A program made the position numbers and the translations under genes. Under the pieces are notes generated by a model. That model was not told where the DNA came from, did not search any database, and was given only the letters and a program-made list of their open reading frames with translations. This document shows, piece after piece, positions 55,504 through 63,888 of a DNA stretch of 64,000 nucleotides. The stretch covers positions 2,397,859-2,461,858 of the forward strand of contig CP011489.1 of the NCBI GenBank assembly GCA_001023575.1, in the 5' to 3' direction. The DNA is from Actinobacteria bacterium IMCC26256 (GTDB lineage: Bacteria; Actinomycetota; Acidimicrobiia; IMCC26256). Positions within the stretch are counted from its first letter, which is position 1. Every line of letters starts with the position of its first letter.

Positions 55504-55800
55504 ATGGCTGAGTGGAGCGATCAAGCTGTAGACACAATCGAGAAGGTTGTTGTCGGTATTCGTGAGAAGGCTGTACTCCCGATTGAGCGCGCCTCGCGAA
55601 TGATTGTGTTTGGAGTCTTCGTCGGAATTCTTGCAATCTGTGCGTTTACTCTTCTACTTATTGCACTCCACCGTATTCTCTCCATTGCGCTCCCCGCCGT
55701 CTGGTTGGCATGGATGATTGAGGGTGTGGCCATATCGCTACTCGGATACTTTGTCTGGCGACAACGTTCTCGTTTTGCACAAGGAAGCTCAAGTGACTGA
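55504..55800 (+). CDS. Small two-helix membrane protein before trxB
   Basis: 98 residues from ATG 55504 (MAEWSDQAVDTIEKVV), with GGGAG-like GGGAG just upstream. An amphipathic N-terminal helix is followed by two membrane helices (MIVFGVFVGILAICAFTLLL and WMIEGVAISLLGYFVW). The earlier start at 55435 adds residues that look non-coding. Similar small proteins precede trxB in actinobacteria; function unknown. The stop overlaps the trxB start by eight bases, so they are coupled. Confidence 0.72.
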   Translation: MAEWSDQAVDTIEKVVVGIREKAVLPIERASRMIVFGVFVGILAICAFTLLLIALHRILSIALPAVWLAWMIEGVAISLLGYFVWRQRSRFAQGSSSD

Positions 55801-56719
55801 AATTCGTGATGTAGTAATTGTTGGCTCCGGGCCAGCAGGGCTAACCGCCGCTATTTATACAGCGCGCGCCAATCTTCGCCCAATTGTTATCGAGGGTTTC
55901 TCCTCTGGCGGACAGCTCATGCTCACAACAGAAGTAGAGAATTTCCCTGGTTTTCCAGAGGGAATCATGGGCCCAGAGCTCATGGCGAATATGCGTGAAC
56001 AGGCAGTTAGATTCGGTGCAGAATTTGTTACCGCTAACGCGGACCGAGTGGATCTATCGTCTTCACCCTTTGGTGCGTGGGTAGGTAACGATGAGTACCG
56101 CGGGCGCACCATGATTATTTCAACCGGTGCAACTGCACGAATGCTTGGCCTTGAGGGTGAAGCAGGTTTAATCGGACGTGGCGTATCAACCTGCGCAACC
56201 TGCGACGGCTTCTTCTTTCGAGATCACGAAATTGTTGTAGTGGGTGGTGGCGACTCTGCTCTTGAGGAGGCAACCTTCTTAACAAAATTTGCATCCAAAG
56301 TGACGCTCGTGCACCGCCGCGACGAATTCCGTGCATCAAAAATCATGCAGGATCGCGCGCTCGCTAATCCCAAGATTGAGGTGCGCTGGAATAGCGCGGT
56401 CGACTCACTCGTGGGAGAGACGAAACTAGAGAGCGTCGTTCTGAGAGACACCAATACAGGAGAACTCTCTGCGCTCAGTGCAACAGGGCTCTTCATCGCA
56501 ATAGGGCACGACCCGACTACTGAGTTATTCAACGAAGTTCTCGACCTAGACGGCGACGGATACATCATCACGGCGCCAAGCTCGACGAAGACAAGCATCG
56601 ACGGAGTATTCGCATCAGGCGATGTTGCGGATCACGTCTACCGCCAAGCAATTACCGCTGCGGGTACTGGCTGCATGGCAGCAATCGAGGCAGAGCGATG
56701 GCTCGCAGCAAACGAGTAA
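55793..56719 (+). CDS. trxB: Thioredoxin-disulfide reductase
   Basis: NADPH-dependent flavoenzyme that reduces thioredoxin. The 308 residues have FAD site VVIVGSGPAGLTAAIYTARA, redox motif CATC in STCATCDGFFF, NADPH site VVVGGGDSALEEATFL and SGDVADHVYRQAITAAGTGC. Start GTG 55793 with AAGGAAG about eight bases upstream; the frame extends to 55718 within the upstream gene. It is 117 bases before trxA. Confidence 0.96.
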   Translation: MTEIRDVVIVGSGPAGLTAAIYTARANLRPIVIEGFSSGGQLMLTTEVENFPGFPEGIMGPELMANMREQAVRFGAEFVTANADRVDLSSSPFGAWVGNDEYRGRTMIISTGATARMLGLEGEAGLIGRGVSTCATCDGFFFRDHEIVVVGGGDSALEEATFLTKFASKVTLVHRRDEFRASKIMQDRALANPKIEVRWNSAVDSLVGETKLESVVLRDTNTGELSALSATGLFIAIGHDPTTELFNEVLDLDGDGYIITAPSSTKTSIDGVFASGDVADHVYRQAITAAGTGCMAAIEAERWLAANE

Positions 56720-56836
56720 CTATCTAAAAGACATAGACAGTTACTCTTCTGGAATACCGATCCCCTAAAATGTGTTAATGACTGTACGATAAGCACAGAT
56801 AACTCAACTTACAAGGCAACCCGAAAGGACCACCCC

Positions 56837-57166
56837 ATGTCCGCAAATATCGTTACCCTCTCTGACTCCACTTTCGATGAGACCGTTCTTGGCTCCTCCA
56901 CCCCGATCCTCATTGATTTCTGGGCCGAATGGTGCGGACCCTGCAAGATGGTCGCCCCGATCCTCGATGAGATCGCTGATGAGCAGGCCGGTAAGTTTAC
57001 GATCGGCAAGCTCAACATCGACGACAACCCTGAGGCTGCAAGACGCTTCGACGTAATGAGCATCCCCACCATGCTGGTATTTCAAGATGGGGTGCCGGTC
57101 AAGCGCATTGTTGGCGCCAAGGGTAAGGCCCAACTCCTACAGGACCTCGCCGAGTTCATCGGGTGA
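56837..57166 (+). CDS. trxA: Thioredoxin
   Basis: Cytoplasmic disulfide reductant with active site FWAEWCGPCKMVAPIL (residues 31-46) and the cis-proline stretch SIPTMLVFQDG. Length 109 is typical. Preceded by AAAGGA and an intergenic region with its own probable promoter. Its TGA overlaps the GTG of the CwlM-like gene (GTGA), so the two proteins are made from one message, as in M. tuberculosis (Rv3914-Rv3915). Confidence 0.97.
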   Translation: MSANIVTLSDSTFDETVLGSSTPILIDFWAEWCGPCKMVAPILDEIADEQAGKFTIGKLNIDDNPEAARRFDVMSIPTMLVFQDGVPVKRIVGAKGKAQLLQDLAEFIG

Positions 57167-58200
57167 CATCTGGGGTACTGCGTGCAGGGGCACGCGGAGA
57201 GCCTGTTCGCGATCTCCAGATGCGCCTGGCCTCTGCGGGCTTTGCCTCGAAGGACCCAAGCGGCCTCTACGCAGAAGGGACTGAGAACTCAGTCCGGCAG
57301 TTTCAAGAGTCGCGCCGGATAAGGGTTGATGGGATCTGCGGCCCCCAGACATGGGCATCGCTTGTAGAGAGTGGTCGAGTCCTTGGTGACCGCCTCCTCT
57401 CTCAGCACCGACCATTGCTGCGCGGGGATGATGTGCTACTACTTCAACGACGACTCAACGCTCTTGGATTCGATGCGGGGCGCGAAGATGGAATCTTCGG
57501 TCCGGATACCGCAGCTGGGCTCCTCGATTTTCAGCGAAATGCTGGAGTCGCCCCCGATGGCGTGGTTGGGCCATCTACCATTGAGAGCCTTGACCGTTTA
57601 GGCGAGCAGGCTGGAGCATCGGTGGCGGCGGTACGCGAGCGCGAGGCTCTGCGCCAAGCAACTCGAGAGCTAACCGGGCAGGTAGTTTTCCTCGCAACCG
57701 CCCCGGAGCTCTCTTTACTTGGTGGCGTTATTGAGCGCCACCTTGTAAATATGGGGGTATCCGTAGTAGCCGACCATAACGGCACCGATGACCGCACCCT
57801 AATTGAAGAGGCGAATCGCTCCGAGGCCTCAATATTTATCTCTATCTCTTTAGGTGATCGACCTGGATCGAGGGTCTGCTACTTCGAGTCGGAGCGCTAT
57901 CGATCAGAGGCCGGATACCGCATGGCGAGTGCAGTCTCCACCGAACTCTCATCTGTTCTTGATGACTTAGATGCCACTAGCACGAGTGGTCGGATGCTGA
58001 GGGTTCTGCGGGAGACGAAGATGGCTGCAGTTGTGATTCAGCCAGCCGGCGAGAACGACGCTGCCGAGACCTCTGTACTAGTGCGACGGGTCGAAGAGAT
58101 TGGCCTAGCGATTGCCGCTGGAGTTAAGCGCGGTATTGAGAAGCCAGATCTGGACCTCACGCTTGAGAACCCTGTAGTAAAGATTCCTCGCGAGTCCTAA
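57163..58200 (+). CDS. CwlM-like peptidoglycan-binding pseudo-amidase
   Basis: A 345-residue cytoplasmic protein. Two PG_binding_1 domains come first (residues about 7-65, GEPVRDLQMRLASAGF; and 83-145, DDVLLLQRRLNALGFDAG), followed by an amidase_3-type domain (about 165-330). The zinc-binding motifs are lost: no HGG after the first strand (VVFLATAPELS), and SIxAN-type FVSIHAN is replaced by FISISLGD. So hydrolysis is unlikely. In mycobacteria CwlM acts as a regulator of MurA and lipid II flux. Signal peptide absent, which fits regulation inside the cell. GTG start overlaps trxA. Confidence 0.85.
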   Translation: MTSGVLRAGARGEPVRDLQMRLASAGFASKDPSGLYAEGTENSVRQFQESRRIRVDGICGPQTWASLVESGRVLGDRLLSQHRPLLRGDDVLLLQRRLNALGFDAGREDGIFGPDTAAGLLDFQRNAGVAPDGVVGPSTIESLDRLGEQAGASVAAVREREALRQATRELTGQVVFLATAPELSLLGGVIERHLVNMGVSVVADHNGTDDRTLIEEANRSEASIFISISLGDRPGSRVCYFESERYRSEAGYRMASAVSTELSSVLDDLDATSTSGRMLRVLRETKMAAVVIQPAGENDAAETSVLVRRVEEIGLAIAAGVKRGIEKPDLDLTLENPVVKIPRES

Positions 58201-58207
58201 ACCTGAA

Positions 58208-59101
58208 CTAGGGCTTCTCCGCAGTCATGGCGCGATATATGCGCTCAAGATCAACTAGATCTGAGAACTCAACCACAACACGGCCGCGCTTCCCAGCCAT
58301 CGTGACTTTGACCCGAGTATCTAGGTGGTCCCCTAGCAACTGCTCCAACTCAAGGAGCGCAGGCGCTCGAAGCGCGGTGTTGGATTCTCCAGATGGAGAC
58401 TTAGCCGGCGGATTAGCAGGTGGTGTTCCCTCGTGGGCCCGCACAGCCTCTTCTACTACTCGAACCGATAGCCCCTCTGCAGACGCACGCTTAGCGAGGG
58501 CCTCCTGGAATGAACGATCCGGGCTCGCCAGCAGAGCACGAGCATGCCCCATGTCCAGCGCGCGGTCGCGAACAAGTCGCTGCACTGACGGTGGAAGCTG
58601 AAGAAGTCTGAGGGTATTGGTAACCGATGCTCGGCTACGCCCTACTCGAATCGCTACCTGCTCATGAGTCATTGAGAAGTCCTCAATGAGCTGCTGGTAG
58701 GCAGCGGCCTCCTCCATTGGATTTAGGTCCGAGCGATGTACGTTCTCAACTAGGGCCTGCTCAAGGGACTGAGTATCCGCGGTCTCACGGACCAATGCGG
58801 GGATGCTTTGGAGCCCGACCCTCCTTGCTGCACGCCAGCGACGCTCACCGGCGATTAGTTCATAGGTTCCCTCTCCGGTTGGACGAAGTAGTACAGGCTG
58901 GAGAACCCCAACGGCCCGTATTGACTCTGCGAGCGAGGTGAGCTCCTCTTCATCAAAGTGCGAGCGCGGCTGATACTTATTAGGAGAGATCGCAGATACA
59001 GGGACCTGCTCCAATCCGCCACCGCTTACCGGCGCTGCCTCCCCAGTCCCCTGGGGAATTAGAGCACCTAGCCCCTTACCCAATCCGCCTCGACGTGCCA
59101 T
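58208..59101 (-). CDS. parB: Chromosome-partition protein ParB
   Basis: Binds parS and spreads, using CTP, to form the origin-segregation complex. The 297 residues contain KYQPRSHFDEEELTSLAESI (N-terminal CTPase domain), RRWRAARRVG, the GERRWRAARR box, VENVHRSDLNPMEEA, the helix-turn-helix TMHEQVAIRVGRSRASVTNTLRLL-type stretch (HEQVAIRVGRSRASVTN), and a C-terminal dimer domain. Its start overlaps the parA stop by 26 bases. Two parS sites lie just past parA. Confidence 0.95.
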   Translation of the reverse strand: MARRGGLGKGLGALIPQGTGEAAPVSGGGLEQVPVSAISPNKYQPRSHFDEEELTSLAESIRAVGVLQPVLLRPTGEGTYELIAGERRWRAARRVGLQSIPALVRETADTQSLEQALVENVHRSDLNPMEEAAAYQQLIEDFSMTHEQVAIRVGRSRASVTNTLRLLQLPPSVQRLVRDRALDMGHARALLASPDRSFQEALAKRASAEGLSVRVVEEAVRAHEGTPPANPPAKSPSGESNTALRAPALLELEQLLGDHLDTRVKVTMAGKRGRVVVEFSDLVDLERIYRAMTAEKP

Positions 59102-60185
59102 GGCTCACCTCCTTGCCTAGCTCGCGATATGCAACGGCACCGCGAGAGAGTGAATCAAATACTGTAATTGGTTGCCCAAACGATGGAGCCTCCGAGAGGC
59201 GCACCGTTCGAGGAATGACGGTCCGATAGACGGTAGACCCAAAGTGGCTTCGAACCTCTTGCTGAACCTGATCTGAGAGCTTGGTTCGTGCGTCGTACAT
59301 AGTCATCACAATCCCACGAACCTTGAGATTTGGATTTAGATTGCTCTGCACTAGCCCAACATTCCTCACCAGTTGGCTCAATCCCTCAAGGGCGTAGTAC
59401 TCGCACTGAATCGGGACGATTACATCGTCAGAGGCAGCGAAGGCATTGATTGTTAGGAGCCCCAAGGAGGGTGGGCAGTCAATGACTATCCAATCAAAAT
59501 CATCCTTGACTGCGTCAATCGCCCGCTTCAATTTCATCTCACGAGAGAATGCCGGGACTAATTCAATCTCTGCACCAGCGAGATCAATGGTGGCTGGGGC
59601 AACAAATAGATTCTTTAGGCTTGTCGCCTCAATGCAGTCCTCTAAGGGAAGATCCGTCATGAGGACGTCATAGATGGATGACTCTAGATTGCGGGCATTG
59701 ATCCCGAGGCCCGTAGTTGCATTGCCCTGAGGGTCTAGGTCAATTACTAGTACCCGATATCCCTGCTCTGCGAGGGAGGCTCCTAGATTTACTGACGTAG
59801 TGGTCTTGCCTACGCCACCTTTTTGATTCGCTATTGAGACCACCCGAGGGAGAATGAATCTCTCTGGCTCCGTCTCAGGGGTTGAAGGCTCTGGCGCCGG
59901 CTCACGCTCTGGCTCCTCTGGGGCCTTGCTCTCGGCGCCTATTTTACTCTCAGCGCCAGCGTCCTGATTATCCTCGCTCACTTCATCTCCATCTTTGCTC
60001 TCTATCTCACTCGTGACGACTTCTCTAATCTCGGCTTCGGGTTCTGGTTTCATCTGGGGCTCCGGCAGAGTTTCCTCGACCCTCACAAAACCTGTATTGG
60101 GTAACTCTTGCGAGGCATTTGACTCTCGACGTCGACGGGATCCAAAGATTGCCCCTCGATCCTTTCCACCACTCTTCTTAGCCAC
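59076..60185 (-). CDS. parA: Chromosome-partition ATPase ParA with long acidic N terminus
   Basis: Walker-type ATPase that moves ParB-bound origins. The catalytic domain covers residues about 112-369: VVSIANQKGGVGKTTTSVNL (deviant Walker A), LVIDLDPQGNATTGLG, and DFDWIVIDCPPSLGLLTINA. Before it is an unusual extension of about 110 residues: basic start (GSRRRRESNAS), then acidic, Pro/Glu-rich low complexity. Most ParA proteins lack this, although some actinobacteria have shorter ones. First gene of parA-parB; promoter and parS lie upstream. Confidence 0.94.
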   Translation of the reverse strand: MAKKSGGKDRGAIFGSRRRRESNASQELPNTGFVRVEETLPEPQMKPEPEAEIREVVTSEIESKDGDEVSEDNQDAGAESKIGAESKAPEEPEREPAPEPSTPETEPERFILPRVVSIANQKGGVGKTTTSVNLGASLAEQGYRVLVIDLDPQGNATTGLGINARNLESSIYDVLMTDLPLEDCIEATSLKNLFVAPATIDLAGAEIELVPAFSREMKLKRAIDAVKDDFDWIVIDCPPSLGLLTINAFAASDDVIVPIQCEYYALEGLSQLVRNVGLVQSNLNPNLKVRGIVMTMYDARTKLSDQVQQEVRSHFGSTVYRTVIPRTVRLSEAPSFGQPITVFDSLSRGAVAYRELGKEVSHGTSRRIG

Positions 60186-60352
60186 TTATATCCCTTCAAC
60201 GGAGTTCTGCAAATCCCAATCTCCAAAGCTCAGCCATCCTCACCGAGTCAGCGCCGCTGGTCAAGTGTTTGGAGGATAGTTTCTCAATAAATTGAGAATA
60301 TTCCTAAAAGTCTCTCCATTAGGCCGGATGCTCGCCGCTTCCCAATTCAATA

Positions 60353-60368
60353 TGTTTCACGTGAAACA
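60353..60368. promoter_or_regulatory. parS site 1
   Basis: TGTTTCACGTGAAACA, an exact match to the universal ParB-binding consensus, extended by one base pair on each side. 168 bases upstream of parA. Confidence 0.97.
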
Positions 60369-60447
60369 TCTCCTTGCTAACTTGCTCTCGCTTCACAATC
60401 AAAACGCTTCACAATAAAAGTTGCGAGCCATAATCGGCCGATTCAAG

Positions 60448-60463
60448 TGTTCCACGTGGAACA
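60448..60463. promoter_or_regulatory. parS site 2 (variant)
   Basis: TGTTCCACGTGGAACA, a perfect palindrome with one symmetrical change from the consensus (TTTC to TTCC, and the mirror). It is the known actinobacterial variant, 80 bases from site 1. Confidence 0.93.
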
Positions 60464-60494
60464 CACGCCCCGGGCGAGCGATGACAAAGACTCC

Positions 60495-61130
60495 CTACCA
60501 GAGGGGTCGTTTCTCAGGCATTCCGTTTCTTCTTGGGTAACGGTCAGGGCAGAGGGTCTCGAGCTGGCTCACCATAAATCCCGCCTCGCCAATTCGATGG
60601 AGCTCAGGCTTAGCAAGCCCAAGGGCATTGAGGCCCTCCAGTTGCCAGCGATCATCGCTTGCGCTAGGGGGTTCGCTGACAGAGAGGCTCCCGCCAACCG
60701 CTAGAAAGGGAGCTGCGCACTCTGCTGTGATGGCCGGGGAGCCGAAACTTCGAGCGACTACTAGATCAAATCCTCCCCTCAGTTCGGGATCTCGACCTGC
60801 CTCCTCTGCGCGAGCGCAGAGAACTGAGACTCTCTCCCCGAGCCCCAGGGTATGGACCGATATCTCTAGGTTCGCTGAGCGCCTGCGGCGCGCATCGATC
60901 AAGACCGCCTCGGAGTCGGGGAAAAGCATCGCCAAAATCAATCCTGGCACGCCTCCCCCAGAACCAAGATCTACAAACCTCTTCGGCTCAGGGAGGATCT
61001 CAGCCCATGCAAGGGCGTGCTTTAGGTGCTCGTCTACGGGCGAGGGGCCAAGCGCTCCCTCCTCCTTTGCGGCCTCGAAGACCATCAGAAGATTCTCGCG
61101 CGCAGCCTCAGTTAGAAGAATTGCCGGCAT
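60495..61130 (-). CDS. rsmG: 16S rRNA m7G527 methyltransferase RsmG
   Basis: Methylates G527 of 16S rRNA; loss gives low-level streptomycin resistance in other bacteria. The 211 residues have the AdoMet site FVDLGSGGGVPGLILAMLF, RRRSANLEI and VVARSFGSP. Also called gidB. ATG at 61130, 12 bases after jag. Part of the rpmH-rnpA-yidD-yidC-jag-rsmG block. Confidence 0.95.
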   Translation of the reverse strand: MPAILLTEAARENLLMVFEAAKEEGALGPSPVDEHLKHALAWAEILPEPKRFVDLGSGGGVPGLILAMLFPDSEAVLIDARRRRSANLEISVHTLGLGERVSVLCARAEEAGRDPELRGGFDLVVARSFGSPAITAECAAPFLAVGGSLSVSEPPSASDDRWQLEGLNALGLAKPELHRIGEAGFMVSQLETLCPDRYPRRNGMPEKRPLW

Positions 61131-61142
61131 TCCGGCCCCGAA

Positions 61143-62087
61143 TCAGGAGGGTCGGACGACTACGTAGCGCCGAGGGTCGTCGCCCTCAGAGAGGGTCTCA
61201 ACACCCTCGAACTCCACTAGAGCGTCATGGACGACTTTGCGATCCGATGCGTTCATCGGGTCCAAGGCTTGCTCCTTGCCGGTCTCGACTGCTCTTGAGG
61301 CAACCTGCGCTGCGAAGCCAGCAAGTGCCTCGCGGCGAGCCGCTCGGTAGCCAGTTACATCGACGTGAAGTCGAGCTGTTCCGCTACCACAGGCACGGTG
61401 AAGGACGGCACGGGAGAGCTCCTCGATGGCTACAAGCGTTACTCCCTGGGGCCCAATTAGCAGCCCGAGGCCTTCGCCCTCAATCGATACTGTGATGTCG
61501 TCGTTCTCAATCACGCTCGATGATGAGCCCGAGTAACCGAAGGACCCAACTAGACCCTCGAGAAACTCACTAGCAATCTTGGCCTGGTCCTCTACTGAAA
61601 CACTTGACTTCTCCACAGTTCTCTCCCTGTCTCCGCCGGACGAACGTCCTGCGCCTCCGCGACGTCGATTTCGACGCCCCGCCTCGCCCGAGCCCTCGGC
61701 CCGGTTACTATCTCTTGCTGACTCTTTTCCTGAGTCTTTCGCTGATTCGTTCCCGGCACCGGAGCTACCCTCGTTTGAGCGAGGTTTCCCCTTACCGTTT
61801 TTATCGCCTTTGGGGCCAGAACGCGGTCGGTTCCGATCGGAGCCCTCGCTGCGCTCACCCTTCTCCTCACGGCTACGGCGACGGCGTCGATCGTTGGGCT
61901 TCTCACGAGAGATTGGCTTGACTCGAGCACGAATCCGCGCCGAGCCCATGCCTAGTTTTCCTCGAAGCCCAGACTTTGGCTCCTGAAGTACCTCATACTC
62001 AAGATCGGATTCATCTACTCCAAGCGCTGTAAGCGCAGAGTCAACTGCCTCTACGAGAGTCTTTCCTGTTGTCTCAACCCACTCCAT
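61143..62087 (-). CDS. jag: RNA-binding protein Jag/KhpB-like
   Basis: Single-stranded nucleic-acid binding protein (KhpB/EloR type). The 314 residues have the Jag_N domain (EWVETTGKTLVEAVDSALTA), a low-complexity Arg/Gly/Ser/Asp-rich linker (residues about 60-150, including RRNRRRGGAGRS), a KH-like domain (LGLLIGPQGVTLVAIEELSR) and an R3H domain at the C terminus (VTGYRAARREALAGFA to PMNASDRKVVHDAL). ATG at 62087 directly follows yidC. The linker is longer than in B. subtilis Jag. Confidence 0.93.
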   Translation of the reverse strand: MEWVETTGKTLVEAVDSALTALGVDESDLEYEVLQEPKSGLRGKLGMGSARIRARVKPISREKPNDRRRRRSREEKGERSEGSDRNRPRSGPKGDKNGKGKPRSNEGSSGAGNESAKDSGKESARDSNRAEGSGEAGRRNRRRGGAGRSSGGDRERTVEKSSVSVEDQAKIASEFLEGLVGSFGYSGSSSSVIENDDITVSIEGEGLGLLIGPQGVTLVAIEELSRAVLHRACGSGTARLHVDVTGYRAARREALAGFAAQVASRAVETGKEQALDPMNASDRKVVHDALVEFEGVETLSEGDDPRRYVVVRPS

Positions 62088-63065
62088 TTATTTCTTCCGC
62101 TTTCGTTTTCTTGCGCGATTCGGGTCCTGGCCGGAGGCTTTTGGTGCCTGCTTCGATCCACCCGATGCTGTCTTGCCTGGCCCTCCGGGGCTCTTGCCAC
62201 CGGACTCGATCTCAGGAGGCGCTGTGGCCTCCCGACTCTTTGCCTCGATTGCAGCGGCTTTGGCTTTCTTCCCGACCGGCTCGCCGTTGGGGGTACCAAT
62301 CTTGCGGTACACCACCTCCTGCTGGCCAATCTGCCAAAGGTTGCTCACGAAGAAATATAGGACTACTCCAGCTGGAATTTTGATGGAGATAAACGCAAAG
62401 AAGAGGGGCATGATCTTGCCCACCATCTGCATCTGAGCGTTTACCTGAGTCTGGAAGCGCATAGTCTGCTTCTGCTGGTAGAAGGCAGTGACCACAACTA
62501 GGGCGACTAATCCCCAGTATGGAAGCGCAGCAACGATGCTGTCGTGCCCTTTGCCGGCGCTTAGATGCAGGTCAAAGGTGCCGTTGTTGAAGAATGGAAG
62601 CTTGTAAACAGGAGGGCTGGCAGAGCATTTCGCTCCTGCTGTCTGGCAAATCTCGTTGTAGAAGCCATTGAATCGCCCGGTCTGGGGTAGATGCTTTGGT
62701 ATGTCATTGAGCAGTCGGTAGAGCGAGATGAAGATTGGCATCTGGAGAAGCAGCGGCAGGCAGCCTCCGAAGGGATTGATCTGGTTCTCTTTATAGAAAG
62801 CCATCATCTCTTCGTTGAGCTTCTGCTTATCGTCTTTATATTTAGCCTGGAGCTTCTTTATCTCCGGCTGGGCCTGCTGCATCGAGAGCATCGACTTGGC
62901 CTGCTTCGCCGTTAGCGGATAGACGATTAAACGCAGCAGCATCGTCAAAAGAATGATTGCGATACCGGCAGAGGGGATAACGCTATAGAAAACCGCTAGC
63001 AGGTACCCAAGGGCATTGAGAAATGAACCAAAGATGTCGCCGATGATGTTTCCAAGTATGTACAA
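62088..63065 (-). CDS. yidC: Membrane protein insertase YidC
   Basis: Inserts proteins into the membrane with or without SecYEG. The 325 residues have five membrane helices of the Oxa1 core (SAGIAIILLTMLLRLIVYPL; PLLLQMPIFISLYRLL; FFAFISIKIPAGVVLYFFVS) with the conserved arginine (about residue 46), and a long basic C terminus rich in Lys/Arg/Gly/Ser (residues 265-325). The large periplasmic domain of Gram-negative YidC is absent. Ends immediately before jag. Confidence 0.96.
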   Translation of the reverse strand: MYILGNIIGDIFGSFLNALGYLLAVFYSVIPSAGIAIILLTMLLRLIVYPLTAKQAKSMLSMQQAQPEIKKLQAKYKDDKQKLNEEMMAFYKENQINPFGGCLPLLLQMPIFISLYRLLNDIPKHLPQTGRFNGFYNEICQTAGAKCSASPPVYKLPFFNNGTFDLHLSAGKGHDSIVAALPYWGLVALVVVTAFYQQKQTMRFQTQVNAQMQMVGKIMPLFFAFISIKIPAGVVLYFFVSNLWQIGQQEVVYRKIGTPNGEPVGKKAKAAAIEAKSREATAPPEIESGGKSPGGPGKTASGGSKQAPKASGQDPNRARKRKRKK

Positions 63066-63071
63066 GATCGC

Positions 63072-63431
63072 CTACTTAGTTGAGTCGTGTAGAGGGTTCG
63101 TGGCTTCCAGCGACGCAATTACGCCAGTTCGCAGCGGTACAGGGTCGAAGCCACCAGCGTTCCATGGGTGGCAGCGGCCAATTCTTCTTATCCCCAGCCA
63201 TGCTCCTCGGATTGCCCCGTACTCCTCGATGGCTTCATGGGCGTAGTGTGAGCAAGAAGGCGCAAATCGACAACGAGGCATTGCCCCTGCGGTTACCCAT
63301 TGATATGCGCGTATTGAGCAGCGGGAGGCTCGGGAAGCAAGGGATTGGCTAATAAAAGTGCGCCGGGATTCTTGCCGAGATTCTTGACCGTTCTCTTGAT
63401 GCAAAATTGAGGTTGCATGATTGAGTCTCAT
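63072..63431 (-). CDS. yidD: Membrane protein insertion efficiency factor YidD
   Basis: Small membrane-associated protein thought to help YidC-dependent insertion. The 119 residues carry the signature [19 protein letters not shown] and [19 protein letters not shown] at 63431 overlaps the rnpA stop by four bases. The first 30-40 residues are not conserved, so a later start is possible. Confidence 0.9.
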   Translation of the reverse strand: MRLNHATSILHQENGQESRQESRRTFISQSLASRASRCSIRAYQWVTAGAMPRCRFAPSCSHYAHEAIEEYGAIRGAWLGIRRIGRCHPWNAGGFDPVPLRTGVIASLEATNPLHDSTK

Positions 63432-63757
63432 GCCTCTCCTCTAAGGGCGCGAAAAGTCTCCGTTAGGGCGACCTCAATCTGCGTCTTACTCATGAGTACT
63501 GCCTCAGGTCTAGCGGCGATGAGGTAAGCGGAGCCGCCAACGAGCTCAGAATCGAGCTCTCTGACAACAGCACGGAGCCGTCTCCGCAGTCGATTTCGTG
63601 TTGGGGCATCTCCCACTCGCTTTCCGAGAGCATATGCAACCCGTGGGGGGGATTCAGCGGACCCACCAATTCGGCGAACTGAGATTGCGCCGCTACGGCG
63701 AGATGGGGAGCGCGCGAACGCGACGAATGTCGCATGGTCGCGGATACGCCAGATCAG
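63428..63757 (-). CDS. rnpA: Ribonuclease P protein component, non-standard start
   Basis: Protein subunit of RNase P, which trims the 5' ends of tRNA precursors. Conserved [17 protein letters not shown] and [15 protein letters not shown], with [19 protein letters not shown] between, are visible in one frame. From the rpmH stop codon to the internal GTG at 63616 the frame has no ATG, GTG or TTG; starting at 63616 would remove about 47 conserved residues. CTG at 63757 (overlapping the rpmH TGA) or ATC at 63754 are the likely starts. I set 63757, giving 109 residues. Confidence 0.85.
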   Translation of the reverse strand: MIWRIRDHATFVAFARSPSRRSGAISVRRIGGSAESPPRVAYALGKRVGDAPTRNRLRRRLRAVVRELDSELVGGSAYLIAARPEAVLMSKTQIEVALTETFRALRGEA

Positions 63758-63888
63758 GCCGAGAGCCGCGAACGGCCCCGCGCACGGCGGGCCCTGATCA
63801 CTGCGCGGCCGCCACGGGTGCGCATTCTGAGGCGAAAACCATGGGTTTTACTGCGCTTACGCGTATTTGGCTGGAAGGTGCGCTTCAT
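63754..63888 (-). CDS. rpmH: Ribosomal protein bL34
   Basis: A 44-residue large-subunit protein, too short for the usual frame search. It reads [20 protein letters not shown] from the ATG at 63888 and ends in a TGA at 63756-63754, with basic [17 protein letters not shown] at the end. Position directly before rnpA is the usual order near oriC. Confidence 0.96.
   Translation of the reverse strand: MKRTFQPNTRKRSKTHGFRLRMRTRGGRAVIRARRARGRSRLSA

Larger units (their letters stand above)
60186..60494. other. parA-rsmG intergenic region
   Basis: About 310 bases with two parS palindromes (listed separately), AT-rich stretches and no convincing gene. It must hold the parA promoter; rsmG ends here on the same strand. 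Confidence 0.7.

Noticed and set aside
63428..63616. Short rnpA beginning at the internal GTG
   Set aside because: It would remove the N-terminal half including conserved RNA-contact residues that are readable upstream in the same frame.
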